A stretch of 64,000 bases of DNA from the NCBI GenBank assembly GCA_947175205.1, contig CAMWLS010000006.1, forward strand, positions 1-64,000. Direction: 5' to 3'. A program made the translations under genes and the position numbers. The notes below the pieces were generated by a model. It was not told the DNA's origin, searched no databases, and worked only from the letters and a program-made list of their open reading frames with translations. Below, one piece after another: positions 47,065-54,951 of this stretch. Source of the DNA: an uncultured Porphyromonadaceae bacterium (GTDB taxonomy: Bacteria > Bacteroidota > Bacteroidia > Bacteroidales > Muribaculaceae). The stretch's first letter is position 1. Each line of letters opens with the position of its first letter.

Positions 47065-48498
47065 CTAAAACAGGAAATAAATGAATTGCTCCGCTGTTCC
47101 GGAGATTAACAGTATAAACATGAACGTCACTATATAAATTGTCCAGCGTACTGTCTTGAACCGTGTAAGCCCTGTGCCTGAAAAGTCAAAAGGTGTTTCC
47201 TTATTCCGTGAGAACCACTCAGCAATTAACATGATTAAACAGTAACTCAGAGCAGTCTTTGCTTTAACTACTTCTGTAACAGGAGCACTGAACATCAAGC
47301 GAATATAGTGGAATGCATCTGCCAGATGATCAGACCTGAAAATTATCCAGCCTGTCATGACCAGCAGAAAGGTAACACCCATCAAAAAGGTATCCCTGAA
47401 GTAAAGTGGAACTGTCTTTGCTTTAACGCCCTCCCCGGCTCTCTGTTTTCTGAAGAAAATATGAGGCAGCTGCAGCAGGGCATGATACGCGCCCCAGACT
47501 ATAAAAGTATAATTGGCTCCATGCCACAGACCACTGGTAAGAAATACTAAAAATGTATTGGCTGTTGTCCGTACTTTCCCTTTTCTGTTGCCTCCAAGCG
47601 GGATATACACATAATCGCGGAACCACGATGTAAGAGAAATGTGCCAGCGCTTCCAAAAGTCATTCATCCCTTTAGAGAAATATGGAAAGCGGAAATTACG
47701 CATCAGCTCCACACCAAAGAGCCGGGCCACACCTATGGCAATATCAGAATATCCTGAAAAATCACAGTAAATCTGGAAAGTGAACAGGAATGCGCCCATC
47801 CACAGGTTCTGAGCGCCGGCATAGGAATAATCTCCGAAGATGGAGTCAACAACGGGGGCGGCATTATCTGCCACAATCATCTTCTTGAACAACCCCCAGA
47901 GTATCAGCCTCATTCCTTCCACAGCACGCTTATAATCAAAAGTACGTGTATTTAGGAACTGGGGAAGAAGATTTGTGGAGCGTTCTATAGGGCCGGCAAC
48001 AAGCTGGGGAAAGAAGGCTATAAAGACCGTAAAGGCAATAAAATCCTTGGTAGGTTCTGTTAACTTACGGTAAACATCTATACTGTAACTCAAGGCTTGA
48101 AATGTATAAAATGACACACCCACAGGAAGAATCAGGTCAAGAGTCACGGCATCTACATCCCAGCCCACAACAGTCATTGCATCAGCAAAACTTTGGCTGA
48201 AGAAATTAAAGTACTTGAAAACGCCTAATATCACTAAGTTAATCAGCACATTGGTCCACAGAGCTGACAATGCGCGTGAGCGGTTCTCCCTGTATCGCCT
48301 TATCAGCAGTCCACTGTAGAAACTGCATACAGTGGTAAAGAAAATCAAAAGCAGAAAAACAGGATTCCACCATCCGTAAAAGACATAGCTGGCTATGATT
48401 AACAGAATATTCCTGCTCTGACGACTTTTGCACAACTTCCAGTGCAGCAGAAAGACCACAGGCAGAAACAGCAGAAATTCAAATGAATTAAAAAGCAT
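47065..48498 (-). CDS. MBOAT-family O-acyltransferase (AlgI/DltB-like)
   Basis: A 477-residue polytopic membrane protein with about 10-12 hydrophobic helices. The MBOAT histidine lies in SGLWHGANYTFIVWG, and the companion conserved region NDFWKRWHISLTSWFRDYVYIPLGG is intact. These enzymes pass acyl groups across the membrane to extracellular polysaccharides or teichoic-like polymers. With the SGNH-like partner directly downstream, it likely forms an O-acetylation system. The substrate is unknown. It has its own promoter. Confidence 0.92.
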   Translation of the reverse strand: MLFNSFEFLLFLPVVFLLHWKLCKSRQSRNILLIIASYVFYGWWNPVFLLLIFFTTVCSFYSGLLIRRYRENRSRALSALWTNVLINLVILGVFKYFNFFSQSFADAMTVVGWDVDAVTLDLILPVGVSFYTFQALSYSIDVYRKLTEPTKDFIAFTVFIAFFPQLVAGPIERSTNLLPQFLNTRTFDYKRAVEGMRLILWGLFKKMIVADNAAPVVDSIFGDYSYAGAQNLWMGAFLFTFQIYCDFSGYSDIAIGVARLFGVELMRNFRFPYFSKGMNDFWKRWHISLTSWFRDYVYIPLGGNRKGKVRTTANTFLVFLTSGLWHGANYTFIVWGAYHALLQLPHIFFRKQRAGEGVKAKTVPLYFRDTFLMGVTFLLVMTGWIIFRSDHLADAFHYIRLMFSAPVTEVVKAKTALSYCLIMLIAEWFSRNKETPFDFSGTGLTRFKTVRWTIYIVTFMFILLISGTAEQFIYFLF

Positions 48499-48535
48499 GG
48501 CTATCCCTTTACAACAGACTGAGTTTTCCAGACTG

Positions 48536-48567
48536 CAAAGATAATAAAAGATTCCCCGATGTAGAAA
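48536..48567 (-). promoter_or_regulatory. Promoter of the MBOAT/SGNH pair
   Basis: On minus, -7 TATCTTTG (48536-48543) lies 20 bp after TTTC (48564-48567). The -33 element lies in the loop of the upstream gene's terminator hairpin and the -7 box overlaps its T-rich tail. Confidence 0.6.
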
Positions 48568-48588
48568 CTGTACTGCATTGGGGAATCT
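48543..48588 (-). terminator. Intrinsic terminator of the C10 protease gene
   Basis: A 13-bp stem (48549-48561 with 48576-48588, one G-T pair; AGATTCCCC/GGGGAATCT core). On minus it is followed by TTTTATTATC. Confidence 0.8.
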
Positions 48589-48641
48589 GTCTCAATTACA
48601 GTTAAACGCCTGTTACATAAAATATGCAACGGCTCTAACTC

Positions 48642-50891
48642 TTATCGCACCAGCTGCTTGGAAACGCTATTGCCGCGTTTAACCAGATATACACCGGGGG
48701 TGAGTGACTGCAAATCACTGCTCACAGGACATCCGTTGATGTCATAAACTTCTGATGCGCCATCACGGGCATCCACTGTCACGTCAGCTATGCCGGACTT
48801 TACTGTTACTGTTATCTCAACCGTTGCGGTCAGGCCGTTAATGGTAGTGGCGGTAATGGTAGCGTCACCCTCCGCAACTGCCGTTACGGTTCCGGTGCTG
48901 TCCACCGTTGCCACTTCTTCATTGCTTGAGCTCCAGGTAACGGAAGTGTCAAATGCGTCAGCCGGAAGCACTGTAGCTTCAACGGTAAAGGAGTCACCGG
49001 TCTCCAGTACCTGTGACACGGGATTTACACTTACAGAGGTAGGAACAGTGCCCACATACACGCGCACAGGCTCTGAAGCCCAGCGTGAGTTGGCATAGTC
49101 AAGAGCATGGAAATTATAAACACCGTCAGGAACCTCAGGAACAGTGAAACCAAGAGAATATGTAGGTGTCTTATCAGTCAGAGGCAAGGTATAATACATT
49201 ATATCATTCATACACATACCTCGTGAGTCCGTCATCATCAGGGCTGGACTGAAATTAACGGAATTCCCTGAAGGATTATACATGGTGGCGTAAACTGTCA
49301 CTGATTGTCCGGGTACAAATTCAGTGGTCTTAGGTTCAAGTTCAGCATAACACGGAGCGTCCAGGCCCTCAGGGCTGGAACCGTCCAGCGTACACGCGCC
49401 ATTTTCAGCCACACGCACTGTGACATACTGGCTCTTCCCATAAGGAATCAGCACCGGTTGCCATACATTTCCGCCAGCGGGCAGTACCACCGGAGATGCC
49501 TTATACTCACCGGCTTCCATATGGAAAGGAAGATAAGCACGAATCAGTGCAGTACCTGATGAACTTCCGTCTTCACTCAGACCATCAAAGGTATATTCCT
49601 GACCCATAAGATATTCCACATCCCTGTCAGCGCCTGTGAGCGCCACACCGGTATAAAGTGTAACAGGGTTAGAGGAATAGTTAAAGAAACCGTTAGTCCT
49701 GGTACCGTCCTGCCCAAACCAGAATGAACGATACTGAGTAGAGAACTCAAAGCCCCCGTTTGCCATTAAGTTAAGGGCCATTTCTGAGGGTTCTCCCTCA
49801 AGTGGCTTCACTCCTATTACAGCCTCCTGACCGGAATTATAACCACCGCTTGAGCCACCTATGCCCTGTGAGTTGGGATTAAGCGCTGAAAGGAGGAAGT
49901 AACCGTCTGAAGTGCCTCCCCAGCCCCAGTTTATGTGATAATATCCATCACTCCTGTAACCGTCACACACAAAACAGTGACCGCCGGTACTGGACTGACC
50001 CGCATATATCACGGGGCGTCCGGCCTCAAGCTCTGCATACATCATGTCATCCCATTCCTGAGCGCTGAAATAGTCACGTTTCAGATAACGGGCTGAAGGG
50101 TCAAATCCAAAATTGTCAACCAGCGCGCCGGGTATACGCACAGTAAACGCACCTGAAGCCGAGGGAGAATAATTCATATTCACACTCACACCCGCGCCAT
50201 ACATAAGAGTGGCTACGGCAGTACCCTGGGCTGTAGTATAGGAGGATTTGTAGGAATCCTTCATATTATTCCAGTCAAAGGTAGTAGCTCCATAGTCAAA
50301 TGACAGAGTCTTACCCTGCCATGTGTAGGAATGGGTTCCTGTGCCCTTACCGGCCGGACAGCGGTGATAATAGATTACCTGTGACATTGCCGTGGCCACA
50401 CATCCGGTTACAGAGCGTGAGCCGTTCAGTGTGGGACACAGATTGTTAAAAGGTGCTGATTGATTCCAGATGGTGGTGACAAGATAAGGTATTTCAGCAC
50501 GGTTCTGAGCTGCGGCAGCGTAAGTGATGCCGTTAGCCTTCATATACTCAATCTGATCAGCATAGCAGTCCAGCCACCACTGCATGTCAGCAGGAATGTT
50601 GTCAGCATCAAAATTGTCTCCATAGCCCAAAACTGCCGGAGCACAGTCATCAGCAGGAAGCACCACATAGCGGCTGTCTGATTCCATAACATAGACGGCA
50701 GCATGGGCACTCCGGTCCTTGACCGTGATGGCCAGACGGGTTGACGGGGCATTAACTCCGGCCACACGGAGCTGTCCCTGGCCTGCGGCGCGCTGAAGGG
50801 CCGCCTCAGGAGAAAGATGCGCGGCACGTGATGTCACTGATGACAGAAGAGCCACACACAGGCCATAGCGTAATAGTGTAGAAAAGGTCAT
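48642..50891 (-). CDS. C10-family (streptopain-like) cysteine protease with Ig-like and T9SS-type domains
   Basis: A 749-residue secreted protease. A signal peptide (about 1-23) is followed by a Spi-type prosegment (about 25-135) and the C10 catalytic domain (about 136-365), with Cys164 (TGCVATAMSQV), His305 (GGHCFVCDGY) and the Asn-Trp pair 321-322 (HINWGWGG). A beta-rich region, a Big_2-type Ig domain (about 615-690, SVNPVSQVLETGDSF) and a C-terminal sorting segment ending SVSKQLVR follow. It is the full-length zymogen type found in gut Bacteroidales. Targets are unknown. Confidence 0.93.
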   Translation of the reverse strand: MTFSTLLRYGLCVALLSSVTSRAAHLSPEAALQRAAGQGQLRVAGVNAPSTRLAITVKDRSAHAAVYVMESDSRYVVLPADDCAPAVLGYGDNFDADNIPADMQWWLDCYADQIEYMKANGITYAAAAQNRAEIPYLVTTIWNQSAPFNNLCPTLNGSRSVTGCVATAMSQVIYYHRCPAGKGTGTHSYTWQGKTLSFDYGATTFDWNNMKDSYKSSYTTAQGTAVATLMYGAGVSVNMNYSPSASGAFTVRIPGALVDNFGFDPSARYLKRDYFSAQEWDDMMYAELEAGRPVIYAGQSSTGGHCFVCDGYRSDGYYHINWGWGGTSDGYFLLSALNPNSQGIGGSSGGYNSGQEAVIGVKPLEGEPSEMALNLMANGGFEFSTQYRSFWFGQDGTRTNGFFNYSSNPVTLYTGVALTGADRDVEYLMGQEYTFDGLSEDGSSSGTALIRAYLPFHMEAGEYKASPVVLPAGGNVWQPVLIPYGKSQYVTVRVAENGACTLDGSSPEGLDAPCYAELEPKTTEFVPGQSVTVYATMYNPSGNSVNFSPALMMTDSRGMCMNDIMYYTLPLTDKTPTYSLGFTVPEVPDGVYNFHALDYANSRWASEPVRVYVGTVPTSVSVNPVSQVLETGDSFTVEATVLPADAFDTSVTWSSSNEEVATVDSTGTVTAVAEGDATITATTINGLTATVEITVTVKSGIADVTVDARDGASEVYDINGCPVSSDLQSLTPGVYLVKRGNSVSKQLVR

Positions 50892-50944
50892 AATGTTATA
50901 ATGTGATTAACAAATTGGTCCTATATATCCATATCTTTATTCAG

Positions 50945-51349
50945 TCAGCGTTTTACCAGACGGCTGTATAGTTCCTCAAAGGTAACATCCGGATTAAGGC
51001 TCTCTCCGGGATGCGGACGCGACGTCTGCACTATTGTACTCCTCACAGCAGTAAGCCAGCGGAAACGCTCCTCAGCCGGAAGCCCGGCCAGCGGCCCACC
51101 TTCCGGATGCCCGCAACCTATGGTAACAAAGCTTACCAGCTGGTGCCCCAGAGCCTCAGTATCACAGTCAGGGCACAGCATGGAAACGGCCTGCAGGTCA
51201 TCTGTCAGACGCACCCACACCTTGCGCAGGCGTTTACACATCATAAGCAGCCCCACATTCACGCACTCGCCGCGTTCCACATCAGGCACCACTCTTATGA
51301 CAGAATACTCATACAGGTGTTTGGGCTGTTCACTATCTTCTGCTTTCAT
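50945..51349 (-). CDS. DUF3037 protein, partner of the HipA-like kinase
   Basis: A 134-residue protein from the ATG at 51349 (MKAEDSEQPK). An upstream ATG at 51385 would increase the overlap with the kinase gene to 53 bp. The DUF3037 pattern is visible in YSVIRVVPDVERGECVNVGLLM and the later RFRWLTAVRSTIVQTSRPHPG. It overlaps the upstream HipA-like gene by 17 bp. DUF3037 genes often sit next to HipA-like kinases, and their joint function is not established. Confidence 0.82.
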   Translation of the reverse strand: MKAEDSEQPKHLYEYSVIRVVPDVERGECVNVGLLMMCKRLRKVWVRLTDDLQAVSMLCPDCDTEALGHQLVSFVTIGCGHPEGGPLAGLPAEERFRWLTAVRSTIVQTSRPHPGESLNPDVTFEELYSRLVKR

Positions 51350-52136
51350 ATTCCTTGACTGCATTTTGGGTAAACACATCTGCATGCTTTAAACGCTCAG
51401 TGAGAAACTCCACATAAATCTCACGCATCTGGGCTGGAGAGTAATCAGTATTTGGGTCATGAAGCCACTGATCAGGAATCATATCCACTATCTCCCGGAA
51501 AATCTCAGGACTCAGCCGCCTCTTGAATTCCTCATTCACAGCCTGCAGTTCAGAAGCCTTATGTATCAGCGCATGCTCACGGACGTAGGGGAAAGCTGAT
51601 TCTGACGCCTTATGATGGTCAGACATGGCATGATGAAAGAAAAGAGAAGCCCCATGGTCAATGAGCCAGCTCTCTCCGTGCCACACCAGCATATTGGTAT
51701 TACGCGGCGTACGGTCAATATTAGTAAGAAAAGCATCCAGCCAAACTATCTCTGAGGCCAGACGGGGGCTCACAGGATTAGCCCACGGGTCCATGGTCAT
51801 GGCTCCGCGCAGGAAGTGCATACCCAGATTGGTACCGCGGCTCAGGCGCAGAAGGTCTTGTATCTCCGGGTCTGACTCAGTCCGCCCAAAGTTCTCATCC
51901 ACATCCACCAGAATAAGTTCAGGAACTTTCAGCCCAAGCCTACGGGCAACTTCGCCACCTATCAGCTCAGCCACCAGAGCCTTACACCCATGTCCTGCCC
52001 CACGCAGCTTAATGACATAGTCAAAGCCGTCATCTGCATGCCCCAACAGTGGTAGAGAACCTCCCTCGCGCAGCGGAAGGCTATAATGCACCATTGTCTG
52101 ATGCCGTAAACCCGTCTCCTTACCTTCAGATTCCAT
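51333..52136 (-). CDS. Short HipA-like protein kinase
   Basis: A 267-residue kinase-fold protein. The Lys43 strand (VIKLRG), catalytic loop DRTPRN (Asp141, Asn146) and metal Asp in LIDHGASL (Asp160) are present, matching the HipA catalytic order. It lacks the N-terminal HipA domain and has no HipB-like helix-turn-helix antitoxin next to it. Instead DUF3037 overlaps its 3' end. MVHYSL at residue 15 is an alternative start. A toxin-like role cannot be assumed. Confidence 0.82.
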   Translation of the reverse strand: MESEGKETGLRHQTMVHYSLPLREGGSLPLLGHADDGFDYVIKLRGAGHGCKALVAELIGGEVARRLGLKVPELILVDVDENFGRTESDPEIQDLLRLSRGTNLGMHFLRGAMTMDPWANPVSPRLASEIVWLDAFLTNIDRTPRNTNMLVWHGESWLIDHGASLFFHHAMSDHHKASESAFPYVREHALIHKASELQAVNEEFKRRLSPEIFREIVDMIPDQWLHDPNTDYSPAQMREIYVEFLTERLKHADVFTQNAVKEYESRR

Positions 52137-52203
52137 ATTACCTCATTTAACCATTGTCCTGCCTCTGATAACAGATGTAAGACAGGCTCCCATAAAACTT
52201 CTG

Positions 52204-52235
52204 CAAAGATAACTTATTTGGCTCTAATAATCAAT
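52204..52235 (-). promoter_or_regulatory. Promoter of the HipA-like/DUF3037 pair
   Basis: On minus, -7 TATCTTTG (52204-52211) lies 20 bp after ATTG (52232-52235). The predicted leader is about 60 nt. Confidence 0.62.
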
Positions 52236-52453
52236 TACTGCATTAATTCTGCAACACACCGTCCCCTTCCGGAAAACTCAAATATTCCCCGAACGACCTC
52301 ACAAACCAGAATATCACATTTTTAGATTATTCCTTTTAGGTACTTCATCCCCACCCTTTTCTGATTCCCAAACAATATCTCCAAACAGCCCCACGCAATG
52401 CCCCTCAAACCGAAATCAAGCACATTCCTTTATATGTTTTATGCATCATACAT
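52236..52453. other. A/T-rich spacer
   Basis: This sequence is richer in A/T than the surroundings and has no convincing coding frame. A 68-codon frame from 52398 runs through the inverted repeats and shows no protein-like features. Confidence 0.4.
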
Positions 52454-52514
52454 CGCTGTACTGGACAAAAAAGTACATATTTTATCCAGTACAGCGTATT
52501 TATTGGATAAAAAT
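52454..52514. repeat. Nested inverted repeats upstream of the AAA_14 gene
   Basis: A perfect 12-bp inverted repeat (CGCTGTACTGGA at 52454-52465, TCCAGTACAGCG at 52485-52496) overlaps a second one (ATTTTATCCA at 52479-52488 and TGGATAAAAAT at 52504-52514). The word TGGAYAAAAA occurs three times in alternating orientation, as in an operator. Confidence 0.8.
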
Positions 52515-52517
52515 GAC

Positions 52518-52525
52518 TATTTTTG
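52518..52525 (+). promoter_or_regulatory. Likely -7 box of the AAA_14 gene
   Basis: TATTTTTG matches TAnnTTTG. No good -33 is seen at 19-21 bp. It sits just downstream of the inverted repeats, about 85 nt before the ATG at 52616. Confidence 0.5.
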
Positions 52526-52615
52526 CCTCAGGTCTTTCTCAGATAAACATAGTCATTATAGAAGATTTGCCGTGACTCTCTTCTTTATGAGAAATACAAT
52601 CTAACACCATTTGAA

Positions 52616-53848
52616 ATGAAAAATATAATCCTCAATCAAAGAGCTGAACGTGACGAGCTGATGGCCCGCCCATATCAGCAGCGAAATACTAGATATAATT
52701 TTGAAGAGTTACTTGCTAATCCACTAATCAAATTGATCACAGGGCCTCGTCGTGCTGGAAAGTCCGTATTTGCATTACTTATGTTGCAGGGTAAGAACTT
52801 TGCCTATCTCAATTTTGATGACAACCTTCTGCTTGAAAACTGGGATGAGGATGTAGTAATGCAGATGCTTGCTGATGTCTATCCGGGCTATGAATATCTG
52901 TTACTTGATGAAATACAGAACTTGCCTGATTGGGATTTATGGGTCAACAAGCTATATCGTAGAGGTAAGAATTTGATTATCACAGGTAGCAACGCCAAGA
53001 TGTTGAGCAGTGAGATGGCAACGGTTCTGACCGGACGATACCTCCAGATTGAGATGCTGCCGTTCAGCCTTGAGGAAACGATGCGCTGGAAAAATGTCAA
53101 TCCCGACCTTGAAGAACAATCAGCTCAGGCTATTGTGGTCGCCGATGATTATATGCGTAATGGTGGCTATCCCGAAACCATACAGGCACGCAACATCACT
53201 AAAAGCTATCTATCCACGCTATTTGACTCCATTCTTCTGAAAGACGTTGCAAAACGCCACAAGGTCAGGAACACAACAGATTTATATAATCTTGCCACTT
53301 ACCTACTGTCCAACTTCTGTAATCCTATATCGGTAAATGATCTTGCATCAGAATTGGGGTTATCAAGCGTAACCACAACAAAAAAATTCTGTGAATATCT
53401 TGCTGAACCTTACCTTTTCTTCTATCTTCCGCGCTTCAACAACAAGATGAAGCTGATGAAAAAAGCACCCAGTAAGGTATACGTTGTAGATAACGGATTC
53501 GTGCAAAGCACGGCTTTCAACCTGAGCGAAAACCTCGGCAGACTTTTGGAGAACCAAGTATTTGTGGAGCTGTTACGTCGCGGCTACATTCCCGGTAAAA
53601 CATTATTCTACTATCGTACTCGCAATGATAAAGAGATAGATTTTGTTACGCGAAAAGGAAGTAAAGTGGAGCAGCTCATTCAGGTGTGTTACGAGATGTT
53701 TTCTGAGAAAACTCGCAAACGTGAATTTGAAGCCCTCGTCAAAGCAGCAGAGGAACTTCACTGTGACAATCTTATTGTCTTAACCAACTCTCAACGAGAG
53801 ACTATTGTATGGAAAGACAAAATAATTAATGTAATCTCAGTGAGATGA
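52616..53848 (+). CDS. AAA_14/DUF4143 ATPase
   Basis: A 410-residue P-loop protein. The AAA_14 domain has Walker A GPRRAGKS (about 43-50) and Walker B YLLLDEIQNL. The C-terminal DUF4143 domain contains a restriction-nuclease-like pattern, with YYRTRNDKEIDFVTRKGSKVEQL (DFV then a Lys) as in PD-(D/E)XK folds. These genes are abundant, variably present and of uncertain function in Bacteroidota. Codon use is more A/T-rich than the neighbours, and it stands alone between a kinase pair and a tRNA, suggesting acquisition. Confidence 0.88.
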   Translation: MKNIILNQRAERDELMARPYQQRNTRYNFEELLANPLIKLITGPRRAGKSVFALLMLQGKNFAYLNFDDNLLLENWDEDVVMQMLADVYPGYEYLLLDEIQNLPDWDLWVNKLYRRGKNLIITGSNAKMLSSEMATVLTGRYLQIEMLPFSLEETMRWKNVNPDLEEQSAQAIVVADDYMRNGGYPETIQARNITKSYLSTLFDSILLKDVAKRHKVRNTTDLYNLATYLLSNFCNPISVNDLASELGLSSVTTTKKFCEYLAEPYLFFYLPRFNNKMKLMKKAPSKVYVVDNGFVQSTAFNLSENLGRLLENQVFVELLRRGYIPGKTLFYYRTRNDKEIDFVTRKGSKVEQLIQVCYEMFSEKTRKREFEALVKAAEELHCDNLIVLTNSQRETIVWKDKIINVISVR

Positions 53849-53916
53849 GACTCATGAACCAATAAGATTCTTTGTTCAGATATAGAGAGAAGGTGTTGAA
53901 AGCACCTAAACTAACT

Positions 53917-53957
53917 CCCCGCTGAAACTCTGTTAATAACTTGAGTCTCAGCGGGGA
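53917..53957 (+). terminator. Hairpin between the AAA_14 gene and tRNA-Arg
   Basis: The stem TCCCCGCTGA/TCAGCGGGGA, extended by AACTC/GAGTC, lies about 70 nt after the ATPase stop. T-tracts are weak on both strands. It could end either convergent transcript. Confidence 0.55.
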
Positions 53958-53967
53958 ATTACTTGCG

Positions 53968-54041
53968 TGAACCGGAGGGGATTCGAACCCCTGACCGTCT
54001 GCTTAGAAGGCAGATGCTCTATCCAGCTGAGCTACCGGTCC
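53968..54041 (-). tRNA. tRNA-Arg (TCT)
   Basis: Complete tRNA on minus: acceptor GGACCGG/CCGGTTC with one G-T pair, anticodon loop CTTCTAA (TCT), T-loop GGTTCGAATCC. It is a solitary tRNA next to a foreign-looking gene, so a possible integration landmark. No duplicated 3' end was found nearby. Confidence 0.97.
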
Positions 54042-54054
54042 CTGCTTTCGGCTG

Positions 54055-54086
54055 CAAAATTAACCACTTTCCCGCTCTTTTGCAAG
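54055..54086 (-). promoter_or_regulatory. Promoter of tRNA-Arg
   Basis: On minus, -7 TAATTTTG (54055-54062) lies 20 bp after CTTG (54083-54086). It is 14 bp from the 5' end of the tRNA, so the 5' leader would be very short. Confidence 0.6.
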
Positions 54087-54177
54087 TATATAAAACTTTT
54101 TCTCCACATGACGTGTTATAAATATACAGATTTAAGAACAATAATACATTGTAAAACACATATTAGACAAAGATATT

Positions 54178-54495
54178 ATGAGCGATTTTAACAGTTTTAT
54201 CAATGAAGACAAACCCACTCTGGTTGACTTTTTTGCAACTTGGTGTGGACCGTGTAAAATGATGAGCCCCGTTATTGAGGAAGTTAAGAACAAGGTTGGT
54301 GACAAGGCCAACGTCCTCAAGGTGGACATTGACAAGAATCCTGAACTGGCTGACAAATATAACGTACGCTCAGTACCCACCATTATCCTCTTCAAAAATG
54401 GTGAAGCAGTATGGCGCACCGTGGGTGTTCAGCCTGAGGACCTGCTTGTAGCTAAGATTTATGACCACCAGCATACTAAATCTGATGAGTTTTAA
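54178..54495 (+). CDS. trxA: Thioredoxin
   Basis: A 105-residue cytoplasmic thioredoxin. The active site WCGPCK is at about 23-28, cis-proline lies in SVPTI, and the DFFATWCGPCKMM block is canonical. The length is standard, with a slightly long polar C-terminus (HQHTKSDEF). It is monocistronic, with a terminator at 54554. Confidence 0.96.
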   Translation: MSDFNSFINEDKPTLVDFFATWCGPCKMMSPVIEEVKNKVGDKANVLKVDIDKNPELADKYNVRSVPTIILFKNGEAVWRTVGVQPEDLLVAKIYDHQHTKSDEF

Positions 54496-54553
54496 ATACC
54501 TGAAAAACTTTTGAAAAGGGAGAAATCCCAATCCCTAATCCTAATCCTCTTGT

Positions 54554-54590
54554 AAAACCTGGTCAGACATAAGCGCTGCTCAGGTTTTTT
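54554..54590 (+). terminator. Intrinsic terminator of trxA
   Basis: The stem AAAACCTG/CAGGTTTT (54554-54561 with 54581-54588) continues into a run of T. The -7 box of the B12 operon begins four bases after it. Confidence 0.75.
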
Positions 54591-54593
54591 TAT

Positions 54594-54601
54594 TATATTT
54601 G
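54594..54601 (+). promoter_or_regulatory. Likely -7 box of the B12 operon
   Basis: TATATTTG matches TAnnTTTG and ends at the first base of the riboswitch. No clear -33 is seen, because the expected position lies inside the trxA terminator hairpin. Confidence 0.55.
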
Positions 54602-54790
54602 CACCGGAAACGGTGCCGTTAAGGAATGTCAGGTGTGACATTCCGGGCTTAATAGGGAACCGGGTGTAAGTCCCGGACAGTCCCGCTGCTGTGAACTCTT
54701 GATACCGTAAGACACTTTAAGGCCACTGCTATAAAAGGTGGGAAGGCCGGTCAGAGAAACGGTGAGAGTAAGTCAGAAGACCTGCCGTAT
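54601..54790 (+). ncRNA. Cobalamin (vitamin B12) riboswitch
   Basis: The aptamer core is clear. The AATAGGGAAC block (54651-54660) is followed by GTGTAAGTCCCGG, CAGTCCCGCTGCTGTGA and GGCCACTGCTATA. It ends with the B12 box AGTCAGAAGACCTGCCG (54771-54787). It lies upstream of a B12 receptor operon and should reduce its expression when adenosyl- or methylcobalamin is abundant (established for this family). Confidence 0.95.
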
Positions 54791-54792
54791 CT

Positions 54793-54951
54793 GCTATTAT
54801 CAGGGCTGAAGCGGCGCGGACTGCCACAGTCTTCATCACATCTCATTTCACGGTGTACTCTGAACACACGTGAGACTGCCCCGCTTGCGGAGGTTCCGGA
54901 TAATAGCTGAACATGATTATGGCTTTCATATCATGTTTGACTATTTTTTTT
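54793..54951 (+). promoter_or_regulatory. Probable expression platform with intrinsic terminator
   Basis: GCTATTATC (54793-54801) can pair with GATAATAGC (54899-54907), and AAGCGG (54809-54814) with CCGCTT (54881-54886), closing a domain of about 115 nt. Directly after it, AACATGAT/ATCATGTT (54910-54917 with 54930-54937) forms a hairpin followed by eight T. This looks like a terminator controlled by the riboswitch. The switching logic is inference. Confidence 0.6.

Noticed and set aside
50945..52136. Calling the HipA-like/DUF3037 pair a classical HipBA toxin-antitoxin system
   Set aside because: No helix-turn-helix HipB protein is present and the HipA N-terminal domain is absent.
52398..52604. 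A 68-codon frame upstream of the AAA_14 gene
   Set aside because: It runs through the inverted repeats and promoter box and has no protein-like composition.
53967..54191. A 74-codon plus-strand frame over tRNA-Arg
   Set aside because: It is the antisense of the tRNA followed by its promoter; no independent coding evidence.
54521..54550. CCCTAATCCTAATCC telomere-like repeat
   Set aside because: Only two or three imperfect units between trxA and its terminator; chance or low-complexity spacer.
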